Below, one piece after another: positions 34,828-47,800 of a stretch of DNA of 64,000 bases. A program made the position numbers and the translations under genes. Under the pieces are notes generated by a model. The model was not told the DNA's origin and searched no databases. It saw only the letters and a list, made by a program, of their open reading frames with translations. Source of the stretch: Skeletonema tropicum (taxonomy: Eukaryota; Bacillariophyta; Thalassiosirophyceae; Thalassiosirales; Thalassiosiraceae); contig CM074131.1 in the NCBI GenBank assembly GCA_037178625.1, forward strand, positions 1,550,001 to 1,614,000, in the 5' to 3' direction. Every line of letters begins with the position of its first letter. Positions within the stretch are counted from its first letter, which is position 1.

Positions 34828-37800
34828 ATGGTGCAGTCGTCTGCCCCCCTCCAATCCCCTCCAGGGAAAGCTGATGAGGGCGTGAATGACGTAAATAATA
34901 TCAAGGCAATGCAAAAGGATGGGAAACTCCCCCACAAATCAAATGGCGCCGCCATGATCATTGAACCCAACAGTGGTAGTGGTATCCCTCTTCAAAAAAT
35001 TAATACAGCAATAATGGACGATAATAATAATCCGCCTTCATTGCAATCCTCTGCAGATGATGGGGATGGTGTTGTAGAGGATGCATGCAGGTATCAAATA
35101 ATACCGTCAGTCGAGTGGAGAAGCCCACGTGGAACGATCATCACTAATACGCGACAACAAAAATATAGACATCACTAACTCTTCCACCGATACCGCGACA
35201 GTTAGATCCAATGCTGCTACAGCTGCAACCGCAATCAAAGCACATAATAACGCGGGGGTGCCACCAAATCCCCTCGCATCCAATAATTTACATCAAAGCC
35301 CAGCAATAGAGGACAACGGGGGGATGAAGAAGAACGATGAAGTTCTCTTATTGGACCCGAGGCAACAACAAATCCTGTCGAGTATCAACCATCGTCGTCA
35401 ATTATTGACGTGGGTACGAGAGAGTCGAATAGCGTGTGAACAGTGTAGAACTAATATATCGAATGGGAGCAAGAAGGGGTTTGTGGAGGTGTTGTTAGAG
35501 GAACAAATTTCTAGAGAGAAGGGTGATGGTGCTACGCAACAACAACAACAACTGCAGGATAAGAAGAAAACATCGTCATCATCATCAACATCTGCTGTGA
35601 GGGGAATAACGACGACAACAACAACGCCAATATCATCTGCAGAAGAAATTGCCAACTACAGAAAGGTTACAAAATTCGCCAATTCAGCAACACAACTACA
35701 ACGGAAAAAATCCAACAGTTATAATACAACCACAGCCGAAACTGCAGCCCAGAGAGATTTACGTCGAGGTTCCAGTGTAGGGAAACGGATGTCTGCAGCT
35801 GTAACAACATTGAATAATTTTGGGAATGTGGGGGGTTGGGCATCGACGGATACATCTGTTTCGGGTGATGTCGTGACATCCTCATCGTCGACTGGTGGTG
35901 GTGGTAGTGTAAAGGCACCGAATCATGTTGTACCATCTTCATCGACAGCAGCTGCGAATAATGGGAAATTACTACCGAATACTAAAGCAGCTTCATCATC
36001 ATATCAGTGAAGAAGCAATTGGATGCGGCAGCTGTACAATCATCATCAACAGCAGCAACAGCAGCAGCAACAAAAGTTCCAGCGGAAAAATTGTCAAAAA
36101 AGGCACGGAAACGAGCAAGCAACATCAAAAAGACTGGAGGTGCAAGTAGTAATGCCGATGGTTCATCATCGAATGGTGGTACTGCAGTATCCAAAAATGC
36201 AACTGGTGCAAAATCATCAAGTGATAAATCGAGTCAATATTTGACACTTGTCGGCGAGTGCGATTCGGCTGAGAGATAGACGAGATGAGTTGGCACAGAA
36301 ATTGAGCAATTTACTCCAAAAACAACATTGTAGTAGTAGTAGTAGTGGTGGTGGAAAGAAACGCAAGGCCGATATCGACGAAGCATCACCATTTGCTCCA
36401 CGCAAACGGACCAAAGTTGCCGAAACAAAGGCATCAAAATCTTCTCTGACAAAGTTATCATCTCTATCCGAAATGGGCAGGGGAAAACAAGCAACTCGAC
36501 TCCCTCCACGACGAATGACTCAATGGGATTGTGTTTTAGAAGAAATGAGATGGATGGCATCAGATTTTATCGAAGAAAGAAAGTGGAAAGTTGCCTGTGG
36601 AAAGTCGTTATCGTCTTGTGTCGAACAACAACACATTGAGGAACAAAAGTTAGCAGCAGCTAAATCAGCAAAAGGAAAGTCGAAAGGTACTCCCAATAAG
36701 TCGAATGATGCATCTCCAGCTAATGGGACCCCAACAAAATCAATAAAATCCAACAAATCTGTCGATTCAAAGTCAAGCGACCGAAGGAAAATGTCAATTA
36801 GCGATTCAAATCCATTATATGTGGATCCATCTACCGATGACGTTGATCACGCCAAAAAAATATCCCAACTTTTATCTCTCACAATATCGGATCATTGGGA
36901 AGTTGTGTCGACCAAGGGTGCATTCCCACTCACGGATGATGGTTACAAAGCTGGATATGAGAGGTTTCGAAAGGTAAAGGGAGAATTGCTAGGGGAGGAG
37001 ACGGGTGAAATTAATGTGAAGCCACGTTCCAGTGATTTACCACCACCTCCTTCAACTCCACCTACATTCCAACAATTGGACTTTGATGATATTTCAAAGA
37101 AGATGGAGGAATCGGTAGAAACCATCAATTCATTGAAAGAAGAGACAGACGAAGCGTTAAGTAAAGAGCGTGCCCTGCAAAAATATCGAAAATCGCTAAA
37201 ATGTGGGGTTGAGCTTAGCAAAGCACAGTTGAAAGCAGTTCATTTTATCGAAAATATTTGGGAAAGGCGAGAGGAAATGAGCGTAGCCGCAGTGTTGGGA
37301 GGCGATGTGGGGATTGGAAAGACTATTGTCGCTTGCTCCACGCTTTGGAAGAATCGGCACGCAGGTGCTCAACTAGTACTGTGTTCTCCGGCTTCATTGG
37401 TAAGTCTTCCTTGTTGCTAAACGTTTTATACTTATCTTTGTTGAAACACTTCTTATCGCATTTCATATTTATCTTAACCCCAATTGAACAGCTCCGGTGG
37501 AAGCACGAATTAAACAAATTTGATGATTTGAATGTGAAATTGTTTGGACATGGTGGCTGGTCCTTCCGAGCAGAGGACGACATGGAGTGCGCTGCCGCGG
37601 GTCCATCTGATGTCCTTTTGTGTGACTACTCGTCAGTTTATTGAGATGGCTGATGGCAGGAAAGAATCACCTACAAACAAAAGCGTTCCAGAGTTTGCGT
37701 CGTTGATTTTGGATTGCCGTCATCCGTCAGTGGATAATAGTAAAGGCTACAAGCACCCAGTCGAAATCGAAAGTGCGGAATGGTGGAACCGTCTAGTTCT

Positions 37801-40800
37801 GTTCATGATGAGCTTTGCAAGCATAGACCGTGTTGTAATAGAGCATCCCTGGAACCAGTTATGTCCCGCAAGCTCGTTCGATGGTGACAGTGAGGCGCTT
37901 GATTGTAAGATTATTGCAATGAAGCTCGCATTCATGCACAACCCCGCAACTTTCTTTTCAAATCGTGGTTCTGTAGGGAAACGAGTGATCTCCTGGGCTA
38001 AACGTCAGGATGGATTTGATGGCCAGTCTCCGTCTATGGCGATGCTCAGATCAGTTCTTACCGCGTCAGTGCGCAAGATGTATGATTCCGCTCTAACATT
38101 TGTCGAATCTGATGAACCATGTTCGGAGATAAGTAGCATTGGAAATGGAGCTCCAAACGTGTCAAACCTCTCCTGGGAGATACGAAAGTGCTTATTGACA
38201 ACGTCACAGCAAATAGAATACGACCAACATTGCTCGAACAATTTGTTATCTTTGTTTCCGGGCGAATCAACCAAAGCAGAAATTGCTGACACACTCCTCA
38301 CGTTGAGAAAGATATGCTTTCATGCAAAGGTGGGCGAAGTGGCAACAACCTTAGTAGATCCTCTTTTGCACATTGATGGAAACCGCTTCTATTGACGGAT
38401 CGACGATAGCAAGAAAGAACATGCAAATGTCAGATGCATGTTGCACAACTGCCAAGTCGTTGCTTGAGAAATCTTCCAAAATGAAGGAGTTGCTTCATAT
38501 TTTGGTGAATGAGTGCGGCCATGATGTACCAAGCGAGCTCATACAACCCTCTCCGATGGATGTAAATCCCAATACCACCAGTAAGAAGAAAGCAAAGGTA
38601 ATCATTCTTGCCACCCTTCCCGAAGCACAGCTGATGACGTCGTACTTCTTGAGTGCAGTTGGACTGCATCACGAAGTATTAGTTTCTTTACAAATGAAAG
38701 GAGCATCCTTTCCTTCTACCGACGCATCTACGTGGGCTTGGAGTCAGAATGTGATATCTCAATTCAACGATGGGTATTGTAGCGAAGGCAATCACCCGAA
38801 CAGATTCTTTGACATTATTGTATCATCTCCCATTACACTCTCTTCTCATGGCTGTGGTGTTGGGGCTACTTCTGCAGACTTTGTTATTAGTATGGACGAA
38901 GACTGGAGCGGTCGAGAGGAGCTACATGTCACATCTCTCCTCTCTAAATTGCGTGCAAGCGAGAAGACAGTGCAGCAATCAGTTCAAAACCACCTTGTAA
39001 GTTTGTCAAAATCGTCTCCAAGAGCACATGTGAAGACAGTTTCATTTGCAAAGGAAACACCGTGAGGGTGGATACGGCAGTGCCAAAGCCAACAGGAGCG
39101 AAGGTTACAAGTGCGAAGAAGACGCGCAAACGAAGCCGGAGTAATTCGAAGAAGAGCCTCCATGAAATGGAGAAAGCTACCGTAACTCCCACGATTAGTA
39201 TTGAGTATCAGGTTTGTCCTGGACCCTTGAGCATAAGTCGAACCAAAAAAGCTATAAGCGATGATGGGTTCCTTCTTCCTTTTGTGAGTGAATCATCGAG
39301 CGCGAGCGTTGTGGGATCAAACATATTGCGTCACAGGAATAGTAGCGTATCTGACGTCTTTTGTACGCAAATCGAATCGGATGAGCTGTTTATGCCTCAA
39401 AACGACGAAGAAGATGAACTAACATCTGCGTATAGTGTTGACCAAGTCCAATTTTCATTCGCGCTTTGTCAGTCTGAGGACGAAGCATTGCATTATTCCG
39501 CAACAAATGGGATGCTTCGTTCAATTACATTGTCGAAATCCTGTGCACCACAATCAGAGATCCACCCAAGGGATGTTTTATCAAATGGGGAAGTATCTTC
39601 AACGCCGGTGCGTTGCTTTGTCGCATCATTTTCAAAATCTACACCAGCAATCCTTTCGGAGAAGAAGCCAAAGATACAATTATTCCAGTCAGGAAAATCA
39701 GATCCTTCAGCAATTAAAGAAGAGTCATCATTAGAAATTACGCAGAATAGAGAGAGTTGTGAAGAAGCTGAAATTGAAACGGAGGCTATTGACAGCTCTA
39801 CATTTTTAGTATATGAGCTTCCTCCAGACAAGCTCTCTGAAATTGACTCTGTTGAATCAAAGAAACGGAAAATAGCCATCGTCAACGAAGACTCGACAAC
39901 AAATGCGTTCTCTTCATTTTTCGACCTATCAGATGCATCCTCGGGACTTGTTTTTGACGGTCATCAAGGACTCGATGCGTCAGTGTATGCTCCATCATTT
40001 CTTCCACCTCTTCTTCATATTGGCCAAAGTACAGTAATTGAGGCAAGTGCGATCCCTCAGGATAACGGGACTTCTACATGTGCCACAAAACCAGACAAAA
40101 CTTCAGTGAAGCTGTTTACAAATGGTTCAGCGCCTCAGCAAGACATTCCTGCCACTGCTCCGCGAACGAAGCCAAATGACACCGTCTCTGCTCGAAAGAA
40201 AATTTCAGCTGACCTTCATTTTTTCGAAATGGAGACAAATCCTTACTCTTTCCATGTCCAAAGCACCAGCGAAGACTTTGACACGATATTAGCCAATAGT
40301 CTTGCTGGGTGTGATGTGATGGGCGCCATATCATCTCAACCAAGGCCATCGTTGAATGCAATGATATTACTTTCTGAAAAGAAGAAGGCCAATGCTTCGG
40401 CAGAGCAGGAGAAAAAGGCAAAGAAAGCAAAGCACCACCTCTCGTCCAAATCCGCGACAGTAGGGGACACACTAAGCATGCCGTATTTTAGGAAGGAAAA
40501 GATAGCGAAGAGAGCTTCATCTCTCACAAAGAAGGTCAAGTTCGACGATGCAGCGTCTATTGTTGGATCAATTAGATTCCGATCCCGCCTCAACGACCTT
40601 GTGATTGGATCATCTACATCGCCTTCTCCGAGCATTAATACTGATGCTGTAAACGACAGTGGGAATAGGAACCCGACAATTTCTAGTGGTATCAATCTAC
40701 CAATAGGAGTGAAGAACCACCAATATGTAGCAAGTTTTCAAGTTCATTAGAAGAGACTTCAGAGCCTTGGACAGAAGAGGAAGACATTCATTTGAATGGA

Positions 40801-41623
40801 ACATTGGCTCGGTTTGGCTTGAACTGGCAGCTTGCATCTAAAGCAATCTTGGCTACTTTTAGCAAAAGACGTTCCCCATCTCAGTGCAGACATCGATGGG
40901 AATCCCTCAGTGATTCTCAGCATGCTCTACCAGTCAATGCCGTCGATATCAATAAACACAATGACGCGAAGGTGATCACGCGGCTTCCTTGTAAATCTGA
41001 CTCCAATGAGAGCGATTCTCTCATTCATATCAAACCATCTCATGACTTGAAAGTTAAAAAGAATGCGTCTCATTGGATCGGCGATCCTTCATCATTTGCG
41101 AATCCTATCACAGGAGTCAAAAAGGAAGGGCACATTGCGTCACGAATTGCGAAACTTCGAGGTACTGCGAAGAGAAGACGTTGTGCACCAATCTCTCTTC
41201 CAGGAGCAATCACTGCTGGCACTGAAATTACAGTTAGGCTGGCACCAATTCACCCATCGCACGCAGAAGCTGTGCATGTCGCGAGATCGGATGGGCCACG
41301 CAAGGAAATGTGGCCGCTTGAGCTTCTTAGTTATGTCGAGAAGCAAAGAGAAGCAAGTGCAGAGCAGGGTACTCAATCAACTAATCTCATTCCAACCGAC
41401 TTCACAGCCTTCGCACCATCAATCCTATCAACCACAACCACCTGCCCATCCTACACAACATCACTCAACATCATATCATCCTGCGTATGACCCATACCGG
41501 CCATATCAGCAACATCATGAGAAACCACCCCCAACAAAAGGCCCCATAAATAATAATATTGGGCACAATGGAAGAACCATCCCATGTATTCACAGATATA
41601 CCAACACAATCACAATATTTTAA
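34828..41623 (+). CDS. HSA / SNF2-like / SANT protein (EP400/Eaf1-like)
   Basis: About 2230 residues, one intron and about eight frame breaks. The N-terminal third is Ser/Thr/Gln/Asn-rich and disordered. An HSA helix (TQWDCVLEEMRWMASDFIEERKWK, here in pieces; about 36505-36640) is followed by a SNF2-type ATPase region with Walker A GGDVGIGKT (about 37300-37326), SPASL, LRWKHELNKF and LLCDYSS. The DEAH position reads LDCRH, and the late motif reads GATSADFVISMDEDW without the usual RxxRxGQ. A SANT/Myb domain (EPWTEEEDIHLNGTLARFG...QCRHRWESL, about 40765-40920) comes before a Pro/Gln/His-rich tail. This order is that of EP400/Domino and Eaf1, scaffolds of NuA4/TIP60 and SWR1-type complexes that act on H4 acetylation and H2A.Z. 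Breaks lie near 35130-35178, 36007, 36250-36279, 37630, 38380, 39062, 40735 and 41390. The stop is 41623, or 41490 if the last shift is not real. Confidence 0.8.
37400..37491 (+). other. Intron (92 bp) in the EP400-like gene
   Basis: Donor TTG|GTAAGT and acceptor TTGAACAG|CTC. Splicing joins CSPASL to LRWKHEL, as expected in a SNF2 ATPase core. Confidence 0.87.
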
Positions 41624-41672
41624 TACCATATCAGTTAACAAAAGAATTATAACAGCTATTTGATTGACATAA

Positions 41673-42332
41673 CTACTCTGTAAATAGGCTTTCAATAATT
41701 GAAGCGGACTCGACGATGCGATCAATACAATAAACCATGGAGCATTCGCCGTTACTGTTAAACTCTTGTCTAATCGTAGTAGCAAGATCGTCGTCTTTTG
41801 CCTCTTCATCATTGTTATCATCACTAACTTTTGACTCGGCAAAGTCTTCTTTTGTTTCCTCACTCCTCGCATCATCACTTTTGGATTCTTCCTCCACAAT
41901 GATTTCAGACCGCGTTGCTACTTGGATCAAAGAAGAATGGTCAAGATCGTCTTGAGCAGCCAACTCGCCGAATGCGATGAGCAAGTTCACAGTGGAGGCA
42001 GGCTTGGCACCCGCGACAATGTGCCTCGATTCCACCGCAACCGGCAACTCACGGTTAGCATTTACAAACGCTATGAGCTTTTCAAGAAAGGCAATTTTGA
42101 CTTCCTTGTTCTTCTTGAACGTGCTTGAATCCAGCTCCACATCTGTGAAAATGATCGATGCTGGAAATTTCGTTGCTTGGACAATAGCAATGACAATATC
42201 GTGGATAAACCGAAAGGGAGGTTTTGAGAGCAGGCGACTGCGGAGCTTGGGACGTGCAAACATTGGTTGAAGGACTCTCATTGCCTCCTCAATCGCAAGA
42301 TTGAGGGCATTGTCGGTTGCGCTGGAAGCCAT
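41673..42332 (-). CDS. IFT54: IFT54/TRAF3IP1-like CH-domain protein
   Basis: 219 residues, intact from ATG at 42332. The first 135 residues match the calponin-homology-like N-domain of IFT54 (TRAF3IP1/MIP-T3): LLSKPPFRFIHDIV, TDVELDSSTFKKNKEVKIAFLEKLIAFV and HIVAGAKPASTVNLLIAFGELA. This domain binds tubulin in intraflagellar transport complex B. The rest is an acidic Asp/Glu/Ser-rich linker with a short helix at the end. Animal and algal IFT54 continue into a long C-terminal coiled coil that binds IFT20. That part is absent here and there is no room for it, because the EP400-like gene ends 49 bp away. Either the gene is reduced or the coiled coil lies beyond an unseen break. Its promoter is shared with the OGT-like gene. 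Confidence 0.75.
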   Translation of the reverse strand: MASSATDNALNLAIEEAMRVLQPMFARPKLRSRLLSKPPFRFIHDIVIAIVQATKFPASIIFTDVELDSSTFKKNKEVKIAFLEKLIAFVNANRELPVAVESRHIVAGAKPASTVNLLIAFGELAAQDDLDHSSLIQVATRSEIIVEEESKSDDARSEETKEDFAESKVSDDNNDEEAKDDDLATTIRQEFNSNGECSMVYCIDRIVESASIIESLFTE

Positions 42333-42470
42333 GTTCCAATGTTCTTAAAAATGCTTTGATGGTACGATCGGTATGGTACCTACGTGTCATTTTTTTCAAA
42401 AAGTCTCCGACGCAGCTATCGACATTTCCCATGATCGTAGCATAGCATAGCATTGCATCTTCGGCCTACC
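42333..42470. promoter_or_regulatory. Short bidirectional promoter, IFT54-like / OGT-like
   Basis: Only 138 bp separate the two divergent ATGs. It contains a T7 run and a repeated CATAGCATAGCAT tract (about 42440-42455). Both 5' ends must start inside it. Confidence 0.45.
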
Positions 42471-44877
42471 ATGAAGCCACATTCCGCCATCATCGTTTTG
42501 CTGCTCGGACTGTTCCAGTTCCCGATGCTACTCGCAACCGCAACTGACAACCTGAATGTTGTGGTAACTCCCGAGCTAGCAAACAAATGTTCGAGTGAGA
42601 TTCAAGCAATCGAGAAGTCAAACAAGAATTACCATCTGCAAATGAAACTAGCAACTTGTATTCACGCTGCCAAACATTTCCGGGTCGCGCTCGAGCTGTA
42701 CTCCTTCATCGAAGCATCATTCCCATCTAACGCCTATGTCCTGGTCAACAAAGCTGCCGCATATTTGACTCTCGGAGAAATAAAGTTGGCTAGAGACTCG
42801 ATGCTTTCTTTTTTTGATCAAGTGGGTGGCATCTACGGTAATGGAATACCCACAGACACGATTGCAGAACAGAGTGGCGCACCATGTACCAACGATTCAG
42901 TGTACAAATTGGATTGTGTCAATGCCCTCAACAATTTCGCTGCTATTGAGCTGACAGATGGGAAGAATTCCACCGCTGCGACTACCTACTTGAAAAGGGC
43001 GATTGAGATTGGAGATGAAGAGATGCTCAACAAAGTGTATGTCAACTATGGTGGACACCTTGCCACGATTGGGGACGACGTCGGAGCTGCAGAAGCTTTC
43101 ATCAAGGGGTTTCTAATAAATCTGAAGCGAGGCGATTATCAAGCTGCTACAGCGGCATTGGTGCGCCGAGCTCTAATCATACCGAAGGTAGCTGCATCTG
43201 CAGAAGAGGTGGAACAAACACGGATCAACTTTACAGCAAGGATTCGAGATATCAAACAGCTCGCCAATGATGGTGGATCGCTATCCAGCAAGAGGAGTGA
43301 TCTCTTCAATGTCTTATCCAACGCTGAAGACATTTCAATCCCCCGTCTATCCAACACTCTTTACGACTGGACAACCGGAATACAAGTTCCGCACTTTCAT
43401 TATCACTATCTAGGATTTGACGACAACACGCTACAAAAAGAAGTTGCCGAAATGTTCACGCTACTCTGTCCCGACGAGCTGTATGAGATATCACCACATC
43501 TGGCACTTCCGTCCCCACGACAAGTTCGACCCAAGAAACGAGTTGGAATCATCTCGAGCTTGATTGGAGGTGATGAACCACATGGATTATTGGTACAGCC
43601 AGTTGTTCGTGACCTGAAGAACATCTTTGATTTCTACATTATCAGTGTGGGATCAAAAGAACCAAGTCAAGAGTTCTACAAAATTACGAACGGAAACGTG
43701 TTTAGTACTGGTTTTAACGAAATGGAGACAAAGCAGACATTACATTCTCTGGAGCTAGACTGTCTAATCTTCCTTGAAGCAATGAACACGGCACAACTCT
43801 ACTTTTTGGGATTTCAACGGTTCGCTGAGGTCCAGGCTTTGGTTATGGGAGCTCCCGTGACTTCAGGAATAGAGACCTTTGACTACTTTCTGTCAGGAGA
43901 TCTCCTCGAACATCCTTTCCGAACACAGCTAAAATCTGACCACTACACTGAACAAGTTGTGCTCTTTGATGGCCAAGCAATCTCCTTTCCAGACACACAA
44001 CACCACCTACCTCAAGATGTGGCCTTGGCAGCTGGCGACGCTCATTCGAATATCACAGCGCTGGAGCAGATGACTCTTCTCCAACAGCAGAAGGATACTC
44101 GTTTGTATCTTTGTTTCCAGAACATCGTGAAAATGCAGCCACGCTTTGACCATGTCTTGATTGATATTCTACAGGCTGATCCAAAGGCACATATAATACT
44201 CCAGGCCAGTCGTCATGCAGCTCAAACTTCTTCCCTGCGCAATCGACTGAAGAAGACACTGCAAGAGAGATTGTGTGGATACACTTCGACAGAAAATTGT
44301 CCCACAGAATCCTTTGAAACTCGAATCCATTTCATGGCTCGAGTACCGTCGGATCAAATTATTGAATTCTTGCAACGTAGCGGAACAGCTTCTGTCGTTC
44401 TGCAGCCATTCCCGTTTGATGGATCGAAAACAACGTCTGACGCCCTAAATGCAGGTGTACCAATCGTGACTTTTCCCCAAACACATCTTCGGGGTAGGAT
44501 GACAAGTGCTCTGGTCCGGGCCATGTTTGCGGACGACGTTGCTAATGATATCGCAGCGTGCTGCATAGCGAACAGTGTATCCGACTATGTGTCGAAGGCA
44601 TTGCGTTTGACTTCCGATCTACAGTTTCGAAACCAGGTGAGCGCTGCTATTCAAAAGCAATCACATCGCATCTTCAACAATAAATCTAGTTTCGCTAGAA
44701 TGGGCCAAGTTTCTTTCGAGAGCACTTGAGCAAAGGATCAGTGATCAAGAGCTTGAATACGAGATTGGTTTTGGCGACGAAGACAAGCACTATCGATCCT
44801 TCACTGCCAAAGCAATCGAGAAAGACCAGCGCGATTGGAGAGAGAGCGTTATGCTCGGGCATCGCTCTGCCATCTAA
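42471..44877 (+). CDS. Secretory-pathway GT41 (O-GlcNAc transferase-like) protein
   Basis: About 800 residues. The ATG at 42471 starts a clean signal peptide (KPHSAIIVLLLGLFQFPMLL), so the enzyme enters the ER. TPR-like helices follow (about residues 60-270), then a C-terminal region of the GT41 family: RVGIISSLIGGDEPHG, a domain with CLIFLEAMN, VMGAPVTSGIETFDYFLSGD, and the nucleotide-sugar site region LQPFPFDGSKTTSDALNAGVP plus THLRGRMTSAL, all in SPINDLY/OGT order. Known GT41 enzymes transfer GlcNAc or fucose to Ser/Thr, mostly in cytosol and nucleus. The frame ends at 44729, but the next frame carries EWAKFLSRALEQR and further residues to a TAA at 44875-44877, the usual end of this family, so one indel near 44690-44698 is likely. 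The 3' end is about 10 bp from the convergent LRR gene. Confidence 0.83.
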
Positions 44878-44886
44878 AGATAATTC

Positions 44887-47800
44887 TCATGTTTGTCTGT
44901 TTTGAAACGCCAACGAGTTTATTTCACCATTTCCATCACAAGATACTCCCGACCAGTCGCATTCATTTGGGAGTGTTTTCCAACCACGTCGCTGTTCCTC
45001 ATCCCACGATTCTCCACCCATAACGTCAAAGAACATTGCAAGAATTTCTCTCTGTGTGATTGTGACACATTTGTGTTCGTCTGCGCCCAAATACAGCGTA
45101 GACTTTACCAGAAGGGCAGGGTTTACACTCTGCTTTTGAAGTCGCATACCCCTTCTTCATTGAATGTACCCAAAGGGCACAGAATGGCGTCGCACCCATA
45201 TTTACTTGTCAACCCCTCATTAATGTTTTTGTTTGAACAGAGTGTAGTGGGGATTGGTCCATGAATTTGATTTTGACCGGCTTTGAAGTCAACAAGCGAG
45301 GATGACAAGCCGAACGCGGGATCGATTGTACCCGTGATGTTGTTATTGGAAATATCAAACCAAGTCAGTGATGGCAACACCCCAATTACCGCAGGTATTG
45401 TCCCGCTGAAAAGATTTTCCTTCACATGAATGATCTGCAAATTCTTCAAGGTCCCTAACTCAGCTGGAAGAGAGGAAGTAAGCTTGTTCGCAAACACATC
45501 GAGTCGTTTCAGTGAATCCATCCCCATTAAGTTTGATGGTAATGATCCAGTCAAACGGTTCCCATAAAGTTCTAGATTCTCAAGTTGCTGTAGACTTCTT
45601 ATATTCTCAGGTATCCGACCACTCAATGTGCATCGGCTGAGAACTAACTGCTTCAAAGATTTCAATTGAGTGATGGTAGATGGAATAGACCCGCTAAAGC
45701 TATTCAACGACAGATTCAGTGTCGTCAATTCAGATAATTGTCCTAATTCACTCGGCAAACTTCCTGTCAAGCCGGAGCTTGATAGATCGAGGATCTTCAA
45801 TGATTTCAAGTTTCCAATTTCCGATGGAATGTGACCAGTCAAAGATGAGCACTTGTCAAGCTTGAGGACATTAAGATTTTCCAACATGCCCAATTCTGAA
45901 GGCAAAGTTCCTTTCAGCTTGCTCGCTCCGCTCAGTCCAATAATTTGCAAATATTTCAACAATCCCAGCTCAGAGGGTAAGCCGTGACAATCATCCCCAG
46001 CACAAAGGTTGGCATTGTTTGGGGTAATTGCTATCACTTCCCCGTTACCGCCACAAGAAACCCCGGGAAGATCACACGTCTGGGTATTGACATTCTCCCA
46101 ATGCTTCTGAAAGTCACTACCCCAATCACGACCATTCGTAAATACGTAAAAGAGCTGAAGGATCTCTCTTTCACTAAGTACTCCATCCCCATTAACGTCA
46201 CCAGCAATATAGTCTTTAGAAGAACAAGTTGTCTGTCCCAGTTGTTTCTTCTTCAATTCGTCTTCACTCAAGGGGCATAGTTGACAAGCTATTATGAAGA
46301 GGCGGCAATAATGAGGTGAGAAGATGGGAAACAACCAGGCCTGCAAATACTTAGTGCACAATCATGAACTTACGTCCCAATTCTGACACTGCACCAACGG
46401 GGCTGAAGTATCCCGGCGAGCAAAGGATGTCATGACCCGGCTGGCACAGAGTTGATTTGTCGCATCCAAACTGATATCCACACTTTCAAGTATTCTTCAC
46501 TATCTTCAAGATCAAGATTTGTCGGAACTTCACCAGTAAAATTGTTTCCAGTGATGTTGAGAAGTGTGAGAGTCTCAAACATTTTCGAGTCGGGAAATGG
46601 TCCACTGAACATATTGGAACCTAACTTCAACTCACTTAAATCAGGCGGTAAAATATCAGGCAATCCAGTGAGCTTGTTGTCTGAAAAATCAAGTACATCC
46701 ATTTCTTCAGAATCAAAGTCAGGTATCGACCCTGTCAATTTGTTCCCTGCAAGAACGAGACTATTTAACCTGGTCATTTCTGTAAAGTACATAGGGATAG
46801 TACCGGTGAATTGGTTGTTGCTCATATCAATAAATCTAAGATTTTTGAACCTGTCGAAATCTTCCGGTATCTTCCCGGTGAAGGAATTGTTTTCGAACCA
46901 TACCTCTTCAAGCGTAGATGGTAAATTTCGAGGTAGTTGAGATGTCATCCGGTTCTCACTCACATCCAAAAACTCTAGCTTCTTGAGCTCACTGAAAGAC
47001 TCTGGCACCGTTCCTCGGATGTTGTTCTTCATCAGATTTAGTCTATGTAGGTCGGTAAGCATGTGCAAGTTATCAATGAGGGTGCCACTCATACGAGGAA
47101 TGCTCGTCAAATCAATTTTTGTTACTGCTGTCTTCAGAGGGCATGGGATGCCCAGAAGTTCATCAACGTCAATACGCCCATTGCATCGTGTTTTTTTGCA
47201 AGTTTTCACACCGCCCTACGACAGAACAGTTACCATCGTCACCGTTTTTTTCTAAACCTCGTGGTCCTGGTCCAACAATTGTACTACCACAAGTGATACC
47301 ATTCCACCTACAGATATTCTTTCCACCTAGCCACTCTCCATTAACAACAAGATCATCGGCCATCCATCTCTCTTCTTCTTCTGGCGGTATTTCAATCAAA
47401 GCGAAGAAGAACTCTTCCAACACAGCTTGTTCGGTCCATTTACCTTTGGCACGATGATGAGAAAACTCATGCACAAGTGTTGGGCAATCGTATCTGATGA
47501 AGTTACTGGGAAGATCCAACTCTTCTACTAATGACAACACCTCGTCTGCTTTAGAGTCACAGATACTCGGGACGAAATCAGTAAAATCGTTTATATCCAA
47601 ACCCACACGTTGCATAATGAATTCATGATCAATAAAAGTAGCGTATGGACTCGCAGCTACAATTGGGAATATCATGTCTGCTTCGGACTGCTGCTCATCA
47701 TTACCCCCCAATTCGTCTTGATGCAACGGAGGAGATGGTGGTGGCTGAACCTCTGGTTTCTTCACGGCGACATTTTCTACCACTTCAGCAAACGCATCTT

